From Micromonospora sp. CP22 (GTDB lineage: Bacteria; Actinomycetota; Actinomycetes; Mycobacteriales; Micromonosporaceae), in assembly GCF_009712475.1 (NCBI RefSeq), contig NZ_VCJO01000003.1, positions 186,001-250,000 on the forward strand: 64,000 nucleotides of DNA, written 5' to 3'. The first letter of the stretch is position 1, and each line of letters opens with the position of its first letter. Made by a program: the position numbers and the translations under genes. The notes under the pieces were generated by a model that had not been told where the DNA came from, ran no database searches, and saw nothing but the letters and a program-made list of their open reading frames with translations. Shown here piece after piece: positions 1-9,382 of this stretch.

Positions 1-31
1 GCAGCGAACCCTGACCCTCGTCGGTGGTCAT
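1..31 (-). CDS. Possible 5' end of a minus-strand gene (OB-fold protein?), truncated by window edge
   Basis: An ATG on the minus strand at 31 opens a frame reading MTTDEGQGSL before the window ends. It lies downstream of dut and DUF3710 on the same strand. In Micromonosporaceae and other actinobacteria that place is often held by an OB-fold nucleic-acid-binding protein with a similar N-terminus, which is recalled rather than checked. A TATCCT -10-like hexamer (minus strand, 107-102) and a weak purine stretch lie upstream. Only ten codons are visible, so the identity is a guess. Confidence 0.4.
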   Translation of the reverse strand, partial: MTTDEGQGSL

Positions 32-129
32 GAGCTGCGCGTCACCCTCTCCACGCCGGCCGGCAGGCACCGGAAGCAACCGCCCGCGGACGGCAGCCGC
101 GAGGATACCCGCCAGCGTACGCCGGAACG

Positions 130-155
130 GGCGCTTCCGGCGGACCGGAAGCGCC
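130..155. terminator. Hairpin terminator after the DUF3710 gene
   Basis: A perfect 11-bp stem (130-140 with 145-155) closes a CGGA tetraloop. It lies 37 bases beyond the stop of the minus-strand DUF3710 gene, as expected for a terminator of the dut-DUF3710 unit. No U-tract follows, which is common in high-GC actinobacteria. Confidence 0.6.
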
Positions 156-191
156 GTGCGGCCGGGCTGACACCGGGTTTCCGAGGAACGC

Positions 192-863
192 TCAGCGGCC
201 GGGCGTCGACGCCGCGTCGGACCGTTCACCGGTCGTCGCGGCCTGCTCCGCCGCCTCGCGCGGCAACCGCAGCGGCAGCGGCTCGCGTACCGGCTTGGCC
301 TCCATCCCCCGGTCGACGACCAGCCCGTCCAGGCAGCGGGCCAACGGACCGGCGGCGGCCGGATCGGTGGCCGCGGCCCCCTGGTAGACCGCCCGGACCA
401 TCCAGCGCGGGCCGTCGATGCCGACGAACCGCAGGTCGGTCAGGCCGTCGTCGGTGCGTACCCGGGCGTGCAGCTCCGTGCCGTACTCACCCTCGACCTC
501 CTGCGCGGCGGCGCCGTCGGCGAACAGCGACTGGCGGATCTCCTCGCGTACCTCGTCCCAGATCCCCTCGGAACGTGGGGCGGCGAAGGCACCGAGTTGC
601 AGGGCGCTCTGGCCGTGCACCAGCACCACCTGCTGGACCACTCCCTGCGGGTCGGCCTGCACCCGCACCTCGACGTCGGGCACCGCCGGGATCTGCAGGC
701 TGCCCAGGTCGAGCCGCTGCACCCCCTCCGGGGCCTCGGTGATGTCGTACGGCCCACGCGCCGGCCGCTCCGGTTCCGACGGGGCGGCCTCGGGCACGGT
801 CGCCCGCTCGTCAAGGGCGTGCCGTCCCGCAGCCCGCTTTCGGGAGAAGATCACTGCGTCCAA
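192..863 (-). CDS. DUF3710 domain-containing protein
   Basis: A 223-residue soluble protein with the DUF3710 pattern, including an [19 protein letters not shown] stretch around residues 145-163. It has no signal peptide or membrane segment. The ends are charged and low in complexity, and the conserved core spans roughly residues 35-190. The ATG at 863 lies inside the last codons of dut (13-base overlap), so it is probably translated in tandem with dut from one transcript. DUF3710 proteins next to dut are a steady actinobacterial arrangement, but their molecular role is unknown to me. Confidence 0.9.
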   Translation of the reverse strand: MDAVIFSRKRAAGRHALDERATVPEAAPSEPERPARGPYDITEAPEGVQRLDLGSLQIPAVPDVEVRVQADPQGVVQQVVLVHGQSALQLGAFAAPRSEGIWDEVREEIRQSLFADGAAAQEVEGEYGTELHARVRTDDGLTDLRFVGIDGPRWMVRAVYQGAAATDPAAAGPLARCLDGLVVDRGMEAKPVREPLPLRLPREAAEQAATTGERSDAASTPGR

Positions 864-1381
864 CCTCCGCTGTTCGCACTCACGGTGCCATCGTGTCCGT
901 TCGCGCCGTCCATGGCCGGCGGTGGTACCAGCCCGGCGTGGCCGCCGGTGGAGCCGTGCCCACCGGTCCCACGCCCCGACGCGGGCAGCTCGGCCACCGG
1001 CTGGAAGATCGCCCGTTCCACCCGTTGCACAACCAGCTGTGCGATCCGGTCGCCCCGGGCGATCTTCACCGACGCGGCCCGATCATGGTTGATCAGGTTG
1101 ACCAGGATCTCACCCCGGTAGCCGGCGTCGACCGTACCGGGCGCGTTGAGCACCGTCACGCCGAGTCTGGCGGCAAGCCCCGATCGGGGATGCACCAGGC
1201 CCACGTACCCCTCGGGCAGCGCGATCGCCACCCCGGTCGGCACCAGCGCCCGGCCGCCGGGGGGCAGCTCCACGTCCACGGCCGCCACCAGGTCGGCACC
1301 GGCGTCACCGGGATGGGCGTACGCCGGCAGCGGCAGCTCGGGGTCGAGCCGCCGGACCGGCACGGGCACCACGTCGGTCAC
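851..1381 (-). CDS. dut: Deoxyuridine 5'-triphosphate nucleotidohydrolase (dUTPase)
   Basis: Hydrolyses dUTP to dUMP and pyrophosphate, which keeps uracil out of DNA and supplies dUMP for thymidylate. All five trimeric-dUTPase motifs can be read in order: [26 protein letters not shown] with the catalytic Asp, RGDRIAQLV, and a Gly-rich [10 protein letters not shown] arm. The GTG at 1381 is chosen because AGAGGGA sits just upstream and the family begins here; the frame stays open further upstream without a better start. The C-terminus runs about 25 residues past motif 5. It overlaps the DUF3710 start. Confidence 0.96.
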   Translation of the reverse strand: MTDVVPVPVRRLDPELPLPAYAHPGDAGADLVAAVDVELPPGGRALVPTGVAIALPEGYVGLVHPRSGLAARLGVTVLNAPGTVDAGYRGEILVNLINHDRAASVKIARGDRIAQLVVQRVERAIFQPVAELPASGRGTGGHGSTGGHAGLVPPPAMDGANGHDGTVSANSGGWTQ

Positions 1382-1467
1382 GATGTCCCTCTTTCGTCGG
1401 TTCCGCTGGGGGTGACCCTGCCATCCTGCCCGGTACCCGGGGGTCGGCGCGCCGTACCCTGGCACGA

Positions 1468-1959
1468 GTGAGCCAGTCACCGCCACCTTCGTCCGTCACG
1501 GCACCCCCGACGTACGCCGAGCGAATGCGTCTGCCCTGGTGGATGTGGCTCGCCGGGCTGGCCGCCGCCGCGCTGCTCGCGGTGGAGGTGTGGATGGGCG
1601 GGTCCGGCGTACGCGCCTGGCTGCCGTTCGCGGTGCTGCTTCCGGCCGCCGTCGCCGGGCTGGCATGGCTGAGCCGGATTCGGATCGCGGTGGCCGACGG
1701 GGAGTTGCGGGTCGACGACGCCCGGCTGCCCGTCCGGTTCGTCGCCGACGCCATCGCCCTGGACGCCGAGGGGCGGCGCGAGGTGCTCGGTGTCGGCGCT
1801 GACCCGCTGGCGTTCGTCGTGCAGCGGCCGTGGATCCCCGGGGCCGTCCAGGTGATCCTCAACGATCCGGCCGACCCCACGCCGTTCTGGGTGGTCAGCT
1901 CCCGACATCCGGTCGAGCTGGCCGAGGCCCTGCTGGCGGCGCGGGACGCGGCGCGCTGA
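1468..1959 (+). CDS. DUF3093 family membrane protein
   Basis: A 163-residue protein with two adjacent hydrophobic segments (about residues 24-43 and 49-67) in the pattern of the actinobacterial DUF3093 family, followed by a small soluble domain with a conserved [12 protein letters not shown] stretch. It is transcribed divergently from dut; the 86 bases between them must hold both promoters. It starts with GTG. Function unknown; likely a small inner-membrane protein. Confidence 0.88.
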   Translation: MSQSPPPSSVTAPPTYAERMRLPWWMWLAGLAAAALLAVEVWMGGSGVRAWLPFAVLLPAAVAGLAWLSRIRIAVADGELRVDDARLPVRFVADAIALDAEGRREVLGVGADPLAFVVQRPWIPGAVQVILNDPADPTPFWVVSSRHPVELAEALLAARDAAR

Positions 1960-2003
1960 CCGGAGCGAGACGGCCCTGCGGCTGCGGCACGCCGCCCCGG
2001 CGC

Positions 2004-2798
2004 TCAGGAGCCCGGCAGGGCAGGTGGGGTGGGTGGCGCACCGGGCAGACTCCGTCGCTGCCGGCGCAGGTCGGTGCGGAGCTGGTCGGCCAGGGACCGG
2101 GTGGCCCGCCGGTTGAGGTAGCTCGCCACGGCCGCGCCGGTCAGGAACGGGCCCAGCGTGGTGAGGTTGCGACCGAAGCGCTTGAGCAGCGTCTCCCGCA
2201 GCTCGTTGCGGGCGGCCGTACCCAGCACCGCGCCCACGCCGACCCCGGGCATCATCGGGTTGACTCCCCGCTGACTCGCCCAGGCGTGCACCAACGCGAT
2301 CGCCCGTTCGGTGCCGCCGGCCGGCAGCGGTACGCCGTACACCTCGTGCAGCTCGCCGGTCAGCTTCAGCTCCACCGCCACCACGGCGACCGTCTCGGCC
2401 GCGAGCAGCACCGGAGCGGACAGCAGGCTCGGGGCGACCGTCCACTGCACCGCCGAGGCCCCACCGCCGGCGGCACCGACCCCCGCCGTGGCCCGGGATG
2501 CGTTGCGGACCAGTCGGTCGGCCAGGTCCTCGCCTTCCAGGCCGGGAAAGTGCCGACGCAGGGTGGCCAGGTCACGGACCGGTACGTGTGGAGCGATCTC
2601 CGCGACGGTCTCCACCATCCAGCGCAGCGCGGCCCGTGGCTTGAACAGGTCGCCGATCCCTCGGGACCGGGCCTGCCCGACCAGCCGGCCGAGCAACTGA
2701 CGCCGCTTCGCCGGCTCGATCTCGTCGGCGGTCAGCGCGGCGACCGTCTTCCCCAGCTCGTCGGTGCCGTCCTCGGCACGCGCGTGGTGCTCGCTCAT
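2004..2798 (-). CDS. Conserved hypothetical protein with hydrophobic central segments
   Basis: A 264-residue protein. The N-terminal third is charged and helical. Then come hydrophobic stretches (about residues 128-147 and 212-228) separated by Gly-rich loops, and an Arg/Pro-rich tail. I see no catalytic motif. It resembles uncharacterised actinobacterial proteins loosely reminiscent of EcsC-type membrane-associated proteins. It converges on the DUF3093 gene and is followed upstream by the DUF4193 terminator. Function not assigned. Confidence 0.75.
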   Translation of the reverse strand: MSEHHARAEDGTDELGKTVAALTADEIEPAKRRQLLGRLVGQARSRGIGDLFKPRAALRWMVETVAEIAPHVPVRDLATLRRHFPGLEGEDLADRLVRNASRATAGVGAAGGGASAVQWTVAPSLLSAPVLLAAETVAVVAVELKLTGELHEVYGVPLPAGGTERAIALVHAWASQRGVNPMMPGVGVGAVLGTAARNELRETLLKRFGRNLTTLGPFLTGAAVASYLNRRATRSLADQLRTDLRRQRRSLPGAPPTPPALPGS

Positions 2799-2888
2799 GG
2801 CCGCATCACGACGCCGAGCCCGCCGATTCGCTCGCTCATGACTAACGAGTCAACCAGGTTGCGCGGCGCGGCGCTCGCTGAGCCGGGC

Positions 2889-2917
2889 GGCGGCGACTCC
2901 CCAGTGGAGTCGCCGCC
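2889..2917. terminator. Hairpin terminator after DUF4193
   Basis: A perfect 12-bp stem (2889-2900 with 2906-2917) with a 5-base loop lies 26 bases past the stop of the minus-strand DUF4193 gene and before the next minus-strand gene. Confidence 0.7.
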
Positions 2918-2942
2918 GTGGTCGTGGTCGTCGCCCTGCTTC

Positions 2943-3239
2943 TCAGACGCACTCTCGGCAGATCAGCTCGCCGTTGCGCTCCACCGCCAACTGGCTGCGG
3001 TGGTGCACGAGGAAGCAACGGGCGCAGCGGAACTCGTCCTGCTGCATCGGTAGCACCTTGACCGTCAGTTCCTCGTCGGCAAGGTCGGCGCCGGGCAACT
3101 CGAAGCTCTCAGCCACTTCGGCCTCGTCGACGTCCACGGCGCCCGACTGTGAGTCGACGCGCCGGGCCTTGAGCTCTTCCAGGCTGTCCTCGCCGAGGTC
3201 GACCTCGTCGCGGCGCGGGGCGTCGTAGTCGGTGGCCAT
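2943..3239 (-). CDS. DUF4193 family zinc-ribbon-like protein
   Basis: A 98-residue acidic protein that opens MATDYDAPRRDE and ends with two CxxC-type pairs (CARC near residue 72 and CREC at the C-terminus), which suggests a bound zinc. This is the DUF4193 family, highly conserved in actinobacteria with no established function. The ATG at 3239 is chosen because the conserved MATDYD start lies there; the upstream open frame is out of family. It is a single gene with its own long upstream region and a downstream hairpin. Confidence 0.93.
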   Translation of the reverse strand: MATDYDAPRRDEVDLGEDSLEELKARRVDSQSGAVDVDEAEVAESFELPGADLADEELTVKVLPMQQDEFRCARCFLVHHRSQLAVERNGELICRECV

Positions 3240-3651
3240 CGGTTCACTCTCCCATTTCGATGTTGTCGCTTCCGGTTGTAACGCCGGACGACGCTGTTTC
3301 GGTTCCGCTGGCCGGCCACCGCAAGTGTCGGCCACCTGACCCGACGACCGCTCGGACCAGACCGCCAGAGGATCTCCCCGGCGAGCGCGGAACCCTACCC
3401 CCCCTTTGGGCGAGGCATGTATACCGCCCTCGTGGCTGAGATGTACGCCCCTGCACGGGAAGTTGTTCCCAATGTGACTCAGGCGACACGAAGATAGGGG
3501 TAGTACTACCCCGTTCTCCGATGGCGCGCCGGTATGTCGGACTGTTTCCACGCGACCGTCGGACACCCGTTAACCTCAGCGGCGTATCCGACGGTCAGCG
3601 GACGGTCCGACCGCCGGCCGCCGCCACCCACCATCGCCCGGGAGCGCCCTG
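3240..3651. promoter_or_regulatory. 412-base divergent intergenic region with a 16-bp palindrome
   Basis: This region separates the divergent DUF4193 and LytR_C genes and holds no supportable ORF. It contains a perfect 16-bp palindrome, GGGGTAGTACTACCCC, at 3497-3512. A TAACCT -10-like hexamer lies near 3570 on the plus side and TATACA on the minus side (plus positions 3418-3423). The palindrome is a candidate operator; its regulator is unknown. Confidence 0.5.
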
Positions 3652-4182
3652 ATGAGCTTTGCGCGAGTGCGAGCACTCGTAATCGTCGGCATGCTGGCGG
3701 TGGTCGCCCTGGTCTTCGTGGTCATTGCCCTGGTCAAGGACACTCAGGGTAACGCCGGTGTCGGCGAGGGCTGCCCGGAAGACTGGCCGCGTGCCGACGT
3801 CACCTTGCGGGACCACAAGGACGTCAAGATCAATGTGCTCAACGGCACGGATCGCCCCGGGCTGGCCGCCAACGTCGGTGACGACTTCCGCAACCGTGAC
3901 TTCCAGGTCCAGAAGGAAGCCAACCAGAAGAAGAAGATCGACGACGTGGCGGTCCTGCGCTACGGCCCGAAGGGGGTCGGCTCGGCGCACCTGCTGCGGG
4001 CGTACTTCCTCGGCAACGCCGAGCTGGAGTACAACCCCAAGCGCGAGGACGACATCGTCGACGTGGTGCTGGGCAGCAGCTTCCAGCAGTTGGCCACCAC
4101 CACCGAGGTCAACCAGTCCCTCGGCGACCTCGGCGCCCCGGTCGCCCCGCCGGGCTCCTGCCCGATGGTGGTCGACGACTGA
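3652..4182 (+). CDS. LytR C-terminal (LytR_C) domain protein, membrane-anchored
   Basis: A 176-residue protein: a short basic N-terminus, one membrane helix (about residues 8-28), then an extracytoplasmic LytR_C domain with the INVLNGTDRPGLAANV signature near residue 60. LytR_C domains accompany LytR-CpsA-Psr wall-polymer ligases, but here the domain stands alone without the catalytic LCP domain, so an accessory role at the envelope is inferred. It is monocistronic and convergent with the inositol-monophosphatase gene. Confidence 0.88.
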   Translation: MSFARVRALVIVGMLAVVALVFVVIALVKDTQGNAGVGEGCPEDWPRADVTLRDHKDVKINVLNGTDRPGLAANVGDDFRNRDFQVQKEANQKKKIDDVAVLRYGPKGVGSAHLLRAYFLGNAELEYNPKREDDIVDVVLGSSFQQLATTTEVNQSLGDLGAPVAPPGSCPMVVDD

Positions 4183-4283
4183 CCGACCCGGCCCGTCGGG
4201 CCGCCCCGCACCGAGCCCGACCCGGCGTTGTCCCGCACCAACCCCGACCCGGCCACAGGGCCCGTCGGACGCCCACCCCTCGG

Positions 4284-5105
4284 TCAGGGGCCGCCGGAGG
4301 CGTCCAACGCGGCGAGGTGGTCGTGCAGCGCGTCGAACAGGGCCGGCGCGGCGGCGATGACCATCTCGGGGCCCGGATCCAGCCCCTTGAGCCCGCCTAC
4401 CCGTACGCCCGCCTCGGTGGCCACCAGCACCCCGGCGGCCTGGTCCCAGGCGGCCAGGCCCTTCTCGTAGTAGGCGTCCGCCCGTCCCTCGGCGACCAGG
4501 CAGAGGTCGACGGAGGCGGCACCGAGGCGACGGATGTCGCGTACGTGCGGGATCAGTTCGGCGACCACCCGGGCCTGGTGGACCCGGCGGGCGGCGGCGT
4601 ACCCGAAACCGGTGATCACCAACGCCTGACCGAGATCGGTCTCGGTGGAGCAGCGCAACCGCCGGCCGTCGCGCCAGGCGCCCCCGCCGACGGTCGCGGT
4701 CCACTCCTCGCCGGTGTGGATGTTGCGTACGACACCCGCCACCACCTCGCCGTCCACCTCCGCGGCGATCGACACGCCGCAGTGCGTCAGCCCGTACAGG
4801 TAGTTGACGGTGCCGTCGATCGGGTCGACGATCCACCGCACCCGGGGCCGGGGGCCGTCCCCGCCCGCCGCGCCGTACTCCTCGCCGAGCACGGCGTCCT
4901 CCGGCCGTAGCCGGCGCAGTTCGGCGATGATCTGGCGCTCCACGGCCCGGTCGGCCGCGGTCACCACGTCGGTGACGGTGCTCTTGGTCGCCTCGACCGC
5001 GACGCCCTCGGTGCGCATCCGGTACGCGGTGGCCGCCGCATCCCGGGCAACCTCGATCGCGACCTCCAGCAGTTCCGGTGGCGATGGCACCGAACGGTCT
5101 GTCAT
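4284..5105 (-). CDS. Inositol monophosphatase family protein
   Basis: A metal-dependent phosphatase of the IMPase/FBPase superfamily, 273 residues from the ATG at 5105. The three metal-binding motifs are intact: GEEYG (about residue 75), [12 protein letters not shown] (about residue 90) and WDQAAG (about residue 215). Substrates could be inositol-1-phosphate (phosphatidylinositol and mycothiol supply) or a related sugar phosphate; the sequence does not decide. The start is chosen at MTDRS, which keeps the family length. It is divergent from the sigma factor, with about 285 bases between. Confidence 0.92.
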   Translation of the reverse strand: MTDRSVPSPPELLEVAIEVARDAAATAYRMRTEGVAVEATKSTVTDVVTAADRAVERQIIAELRRLRPEDAVLGEEYGAAGGDGPRPRVRWIVDPIDGTVNYLYGLTHCGVSIAAEVDGEVVAGVVRNIHTGEEWTATVGGGAWRDGRRLRCSTETDLGQALVITGFGYAAARRVHQARVVAELIPHVRDIRRLGAASVDLCLVAEGRADAYYEKGLAAWDQAAGVLVATEAGVRVGGLKGLDPGPEMVIAAAPALFDALHDHLAALDASGGP

Positions 5106-5390
5106 CCGTCCCCTTCCCACACGGCCAGGTATCCGGCTTTCGCGCGGGTATCATCCTTACAAAGTCCAAATGTGCACCGAATCGGCGGTCCCGACCGTCG
5201 ATCAGCCGTGCGGCGCAGGATGATGGCCGCAGACGGCGTTACAATTCACCCCTGCCCACGCGCCACGGGCCGCCCGACACCCGGCCGGCCCGGGACACGG
5301 GGGTTCCTCAACCACATCGCTCGGCGCGGTGCCCTACGCTGCGTCGGACGAACCCGGCCGTGCTCGCTCTTCGCCTCCGGAAGGTCATTC

Positions 5391-7013
5391 GTGACAGAAC
5401 CCCGCCAGACCGGCGCCGACGTTCGCTCGCTCACCGACACCCTGATCGCCCACGCGCAGAGCGCCGGCGGCCAGCTCACGTCGGCCCAGCTCGCGCGCAC
5501 CGTCGAGTCCGCCGAGGTGACTCCGGCCCAGGCCAAGAAGATCCTGCGGGCGCTCTCCGAGGCCGGGGTAACCGTCGTGGTCGACGGCTCGGCCAGCACC
5601 CGCCGACGGGTCGCCGCCGCCCGGTCCGCCACCCCAGCGTCCCGAGCCACCACCGCCAAGACCACCAAGAAGGCAGCCGCTTCCGCCCCGAAGCAGGCGC
5701 CAGCCGCCGAGGAGGCACCGGCGCCGGCGCCGCGCAAGGCGACCTCGCGTAAGGCGGCCGGCACCACCGCGGAGGTGGCCGCCAAGGCCGCCGCGCCGGC
5801 GAAGAAGTCCACCCGGGCCACCAAGGCCACCGTGGCCGCTGCGGCGGGCGCGGCGAAGTCCGGCAAGGCCGCCGCGGGCGGTGCCGCCGCCGCGGGCGGT
5901 GCCGCCGCCGAGGGCGAGGTCAACCCCGAGGAACTCGCCGCCGAGATCGAGGACGTGGTGGTCGAGGAGCCGGCGGAGCTGGCCCAGGCCGCCGCCGCCG
6001 ACGCGGCGAACTCCGCCACCGACAACGACTTCGAGTGGGACGACGAAGAGTCCGAGGCGCTGAAGCAGGCGCGCCGGGACGCCGAGTTGACCGCCTCGGC
6101 GGACTCTGTCCGGGCGTACCTCAAGCAGATCGGCAAGGTCCCGCTGCTCAACGCCGAGCAGGAGGTGGAGCTGGCCAAGCGGATCGAGGCCGGGCTCTAC
6201 GCCGCGGAGCGTCTGCGGGCCGCCGACGAGGGTGAGGAGAAGCTCGCCCGGGACATGCAGCGCGACCTGCTGTGGATCTCCCGGGACGGCGAGCGGGCCA
6301 AGAACCACCTGCTGGAGGCGAACCTCCGCCTGGTCGTCTCGTTGGCCAAGCGGTACACCGGCCGTGGCATGGCCTTCCTCGACCTCATCCAGGAAGGCAA
6401 CCTCGGCCTCATCCGCGCCGTCGAGAAATTCGACTACACCAAGGGCTACAAGTTCTCCACCTACGCCACCTGGTGGATCCGCCAGGCCATCACCCGCGCC
6501 ATGGCAGACCAGGCCCGCACCATCCGCATCCCGGTCCACATGGTCGAAGTGATCAACAAGCTGGGCCGGATTCAGCGCGAGTTGCTCCAGGATCTGGGCC
6601 GGGAGCCCACGCCGGAGGAACTGGCCAAGGAGATGGACATCACACCGGAGAAGGTGCTGGAGATCCAGCAGTACGCCCGGGAGCCCATCTCGCTCGACCA
6701 GACCATCGGTGACGAGGGTGACAGCCAGCTCGGTGACTTCATCGAGGACTCGGAGGCGGTGGTCGCCGTCGACGCGGTCTCGTTCTCCCTGCTCCAGGAT
6801 CAGCTTCAGCAGGTGTTGCAGACGTTGTCCGAGCGTGAGGCGGGCGTGGTACGCCTGCGGTTCGGGCTGACCGACGGCCAGCCCCGTACGCTGGACGAGA
6901 TCGGGCAGGTCTACGGCGTGACCCGTGAGCGGATCCGGCAGATCGAGTCGAAGACGATGTCCAAGCTCCGGCATCCGTCCCGTTCCCAGGTGCTCCGCGA
7001 TTACCTCGACTGA
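5391..7013 (+). CDS. sigA: Principal RNA polymerase sigma factor (RpoD/SigA/HrdB type)
   Basis: The housekeeping sigma-70 subunit, 540 residues from the GTG at 5391, which is preceded by GGAAGG. Residues 1-230 are an Ala/Lys/Pro-rich, histone-tail-like extension ending in an acidic block, as in actinobacterial HrdB. Region 1.2 begins near residue 238. Region 2 (about residues 303-386) carries the [16 protein letters not shown] core and -10 recognition helix. Region 3 follows, and region 4.2 (about 497-533) has [20 protein letters not shown] for -35 recognition. A 194-base block in region 2 (6354-6547) is identical in DNA to the second sigma gene at 22984-23177. Confidence 0.97.
   Translation: MTEPRQTGADVRSLTDTLIAHAQSAGGQLTSAQLARTVESAEVTPAQAKKILRALSEAGVTVVVDGSASTRRRVAAARSATPASRATTAKTTKKAAASAPKQAPAAEEAPAPAPRKATSRKAAGTTAEVAAKAAAPAKKSTRATKATVAAAAGAAKSGKAAAGGAAAAGGAAAEGEVNPEELAAEIEDVVVEEPAELAQAAAADAANSATDNDFEWDDEESEALKQARRDAELTASADSVRAYLKQIGKVPLLNAEQEVELAKRIEAGLYAAERLRAADEGEEKLARDMQRDLLWISRDGERAKNHLLEANLRLVVSLAKRYTGRGMAFLDLIQEGNLGLIRAVEKFDYTKGYKFSTYATWWIRQAITRAMADQARTIRIPVHMVEVINKLGRIQRELLQDLGREPTPEELAKEMDITPEKVLEIQQYAREPISLDQTIGDEGDSQLGDFIEDSEAVVAVDAVSFSLLQDQLQQVLQTLSEREAGVVRLRFGLTDGQPRTLDEIGQVYGVTRERIRQIESKTMSKLRHPSRSQVLRDYLD
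6354..6547 (+). repeat. 194-bp tract identical to part of the second sigma gene (copy 1)
   Basis: Every base from 6354 to 6547 matches 22984-23177; the match stops at single third-position or codon changes on each side. The tract encodes the end of region 2.1 through region 2.4. The protein is strongly conserved there, but identical synonymous codons over 194 bases point to recent recombination between the paralogues. Confidence 0.95.
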
Positions 7014-7257
7014 TCCGCGTCCGTCAACTGATCGTGCCTGTTTGACCACCAGATGTACAACGTCGGATGGTGATCAGGCGGTTGCACGAATGTGATCGTT
7101 GACGTGGCACCCTTGTTGCACGGCACACTGTCCGTGCCATGTGTGACCTCGGTCCCCCGCGGGCACACAGGGAAGGCGAGGCCCGGCAAGGATGTTGCAC
7201 GATAGGTGACCAAGACCGAAGAGAGTGTTCATCGGTGACGACCAGAGGAGGAAGGCG

Positions 7258-7491
7258 ATGACCCCGACCCTCACGCCGCCGCCCGAGACGGTGAGCCCCC
7301 CGGCCGCCGATGAACGGTGCGACCGCTGTAATGCCGCTGGCAAGCTTCGAGTCACCCTCGCGGGTGGCAGTGAGCTGGTGTTCTGTGGACACCACGCCAA
7401 CAAGTACGCCGAGGATCTCGTCAAGATCACGGTACGGTACGCGACGGATCCGGAGTTCACCTGGCGCGGCGCCGACCTGATGGCCAACTGA
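7258..7491 (+). CDS. Small DUF7455-type protein with zinc-ligand-like Cys/His
   Basis: A 77-residue protein with CDRCNAAGK near residue 22 and CGHHANKYAEDL near residue 43, a C-x2-C...C-x-H-H arrangement suggesting a small zinc-bound fold. The start at 7258 is fixed by an ideal AGGAGGAAGGCG ribosome site; an in-frame ATG 33 bases upstream lacks one. Small proteins of this kind beside the principal sigma gene recur in actinobacteria, which is why I relate it to DUF7455. Function unknown. A strong hairpin follows. Confidence 0.85.
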   Translation: MTPTLTPPPETVSPPAADERCDRCNAAGKLRVTLAGGSELVFCGHHANKYAEDLVKITVRYATDPEFTWRGADLMAN

Positions 7492-7514
7492 GGGGCTCAG
7501 TAACCCGACCTAAA

Positions 7515-7551
7515 GGCGGCCGGAGGCATCCCCATGATGCCTCCGGCCGCC
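7515..7551 (+). terminator. Strong hairpin terminator
   Basis: A perfect 16-bp stem (7515-7530 with 7536-7551) with a 5-base loop starts 23 bases after the stop of the small DUF7455-type gene. Confidence 0.85.
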
Positions 7552-7584
7552 TCCCCACACCCACCCCCCGCCCCCGCCCCCACG

Positions 7585-7644
7585 TGTTGATCAAGAAGTT
7601 TTGGTCGCGGAAGCGCTTCCGCGACCAAAACTTCTTGATCAACA
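7585..7644. repeat. 60-bp perfect loopless palindrome between convergent genes
   Basis: The two 30-base arms (7585-7614 and 7615-7644) are exact reverse complements with no spacer. The outer part includes TTGATCAAGAAGTTTTGG and the centre is GGAAGCGCTTCC. It lies 7 bases beyond the stop of the minus-strand helicase and after the plus-strand terminator, so it can serve as a terminator for the helicase. A perfect loopless arm of this length is more than a terminator needs, and it looks like a mobile or dispersed REP-like element. Confidence 0.85.
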
Positions 7645-7651
7645 GGGAAAG

Positions 7652-9382
7652 TTAGAGGGTTTGGACGGTGGCGATGCGTTCTTCGAGCTGCTCGATGGTG
7701 GCCTGGGCGCTGGGCGGGCCGCCGCAGATGCGGCGCAGCTCGGCATGGATCTTGCCGTGGGGCTGACCGGTGCGGTGGTGCTGGGCCGCGACCAGGGCGT
7801 TCAGCTGCCGACGCAGGGCCACCCGGCGCTGGGCGGCGCTCATCGGGGCCGCCGGAGCGGAGGCGGGCGGCGCTGACTCCGTCCGCCGCTCGGCAGCCCG
7901 GCGGCGCTGGGCGGCGAGCTGGTCGGCCTGCCGCTTGGCGAGCAACGACGCCACCTGCTCCGAGGTGAGCAGGCCGGGCAGGCCCAGGTACTCCTCTTCC
8001 TCGGGAGTGCCGGCCTGGGCCGCCGTACCGAACGAGGCGCCGTCGAAGATCACCTGGTCCAGTTCGGCGGTGGCCGACAGCGCGGCGAACCGCTTCTCCA
8101 GTTCGCCGCTGGCCTGCTCGTCACGTTGGGCCCGCTCCAGCAGGTCGTCGTCGAAGCCCTCGCGGTCCTTGGGCTTGCCGAGCACGTGGTCCCGCTCGGC
8201 CTCCATCTCGCTGGCCAGCCCGAGCAGGTGCGGCACGCTGGGCAGGAAGACCGACGCGGTCTCCCCGGGCCGCCGGGCCCGGACGAAACGCCCGATCGCC
8301 TGTGCGAAGTACAGCGGGGTGCTGGCGCTGGTCGCGTATACGCCGACGGCCAGCCGGGGGATGTCGACGCCTTCGGACACCATCCGCACCGCCACCAGCC
8401 ACCGTTGCTGAGACGCCGCGAACGTCGCGATCCGGGCGGAAGCGCCCACGTCGTCGGAGAGTACGACCGCCGCCTTCTCCCCCGTCACCTGCTCGATGAG
8501 CTTGGCGTACGAGCGGGCCGCCTGCTGGTCGCTGGCGATGACAAGGCCGCCCGCGTCCGGCATGCCCGCCTCCCGCAGCACGGTCAGCCGGGCGTCGGCC
8601 GCCCGCAGCACCTGGGGCATCCAGTCGCCGGCCGGGTCCAGGGCGGTGCGCCAGGCCTGGGCGATGAGATCCTGGGTCATCGGCTCGCCCAGCCGGGCCG
8701 CCAGCTCCTCCCCGGCGTTGGTACGCCACCGGGTCTCCCCCGAGTACGCCAGGAACAGCACCGGCCGCACCACGCCGTCGCGTAACGCGTCGCTGTAGCC
8801 GTACACCGAGTCGGCGCGGGAGCGCAGCAGGCCGTCGTCGCCCCGCTCGTAGCTGACGAACGGGATGGGGTTGTCGTCGGAGCGGAAGGGCGTGCCGGTC
8901 AGCATCAGGCGGCGTACCGCAGGCTCGAAGGCCGCTTTCACCCCGTCACCCCAGGTACGCGAGTCACCGGCGTGGTGGATCTCGTCGAGGATGACCAGGG
9001 TGCGTCGGGTCATGGTGCGCCGCCGGTGCACCTGTGGGGCCATCCCGACCTGCGCGTAGGTGACGACCGCACCGTGGAAGTCCGCCGAGGAGTGCAGGTC
9101 GGCGTTGCGGAACGCGGCGTCGAGTTGGATGCCCACCCGGGCGGCGGACTCCGCCCACTGCGTCTTCAGGTGCTCGGTCGGCGCGACCACCGTGACCGCC
9201 TCGACGCTGCCGTCGGCGAGCAGTTCGGCGGCGATCCGCAGGGCGAAGGTGGTCTTGCCGGCCCCGGGGGTGGCGACCGCCGTGAAGTCCTCGCTGCGCC
9301 GACGCAGGTACTCCACCAGGGCCTTGCGCTGCCAGGCGCGCAGGGGCGGAAACGTTTCGAGTGCCGGCGTCCGGACTGCCAC
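7652..9382 (-). CDS. Superfamily II DEAD/DEAH-box helicase
   Basis: A 576-residue helicase. Motif I TPGAGKTT is near residue 60, motif II DEIHH near 154, motif III-like TGTPFRSD near 184, and motif VI QAIGRFVRARRP near 382. The last 150 residues are charged and helical with no recognised domain. The layout resembles XPB/Rad25-type and restriction-like SF2 ATPases acting on duplex DNA, but the substrate is not evident. It starts with GTG behind GAGAGGAG. It stands alone on its strand, flanked by the 60-bp palindrome. Confidence 0.9.
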   Translation of the reverse strand: MAVRTPALETFPPLRAWQRKALVEYLRRRSEDFTAVATPGAGKTTFALRIAAELLADGSVEAVTVVAPTEHLKTQWAESAARVGIQLDAAFRNADLHSSADFHGAVVTYAQVGMAPQVHRRRTMTRRTLVILDEIHHAGDSRTWGDGVKAAFEPAVRRLMLTGTPFRSDDNPIPFVSYERGDDGLLRSRADSVYGYSDALRDGVVRPVLFLAYSGETRWRTNAGEELAARLGEPMTQDLIAQAWRTALDPAGDWMPQVLRAADARLTVLREAGMPDAGGLVIASDQQAARSYAKLIEQVTGEKAAVVLSDDVGASARIATFAASQQRWLVAVRMVSEGVDIPRLAVGVYATSASTPLYFAQAIGRFVRARRPGETASVFLPSVPHLLGLASEMEAERDHVLGKPKDREGFDDDLLERAQRDEQASGELEKRFAALSATAELDQVIFDGASFGTAAQAGTPEEEEYLGLPGLLTSEQVASLLAKRQADQLAAQRRRAAERRTESAPPASAPAAPMSAAQRRVALRRQLNALVAAQHHRTGQPHGKIHAELRRICGGPPSAQATIEQLEERIATVQTL

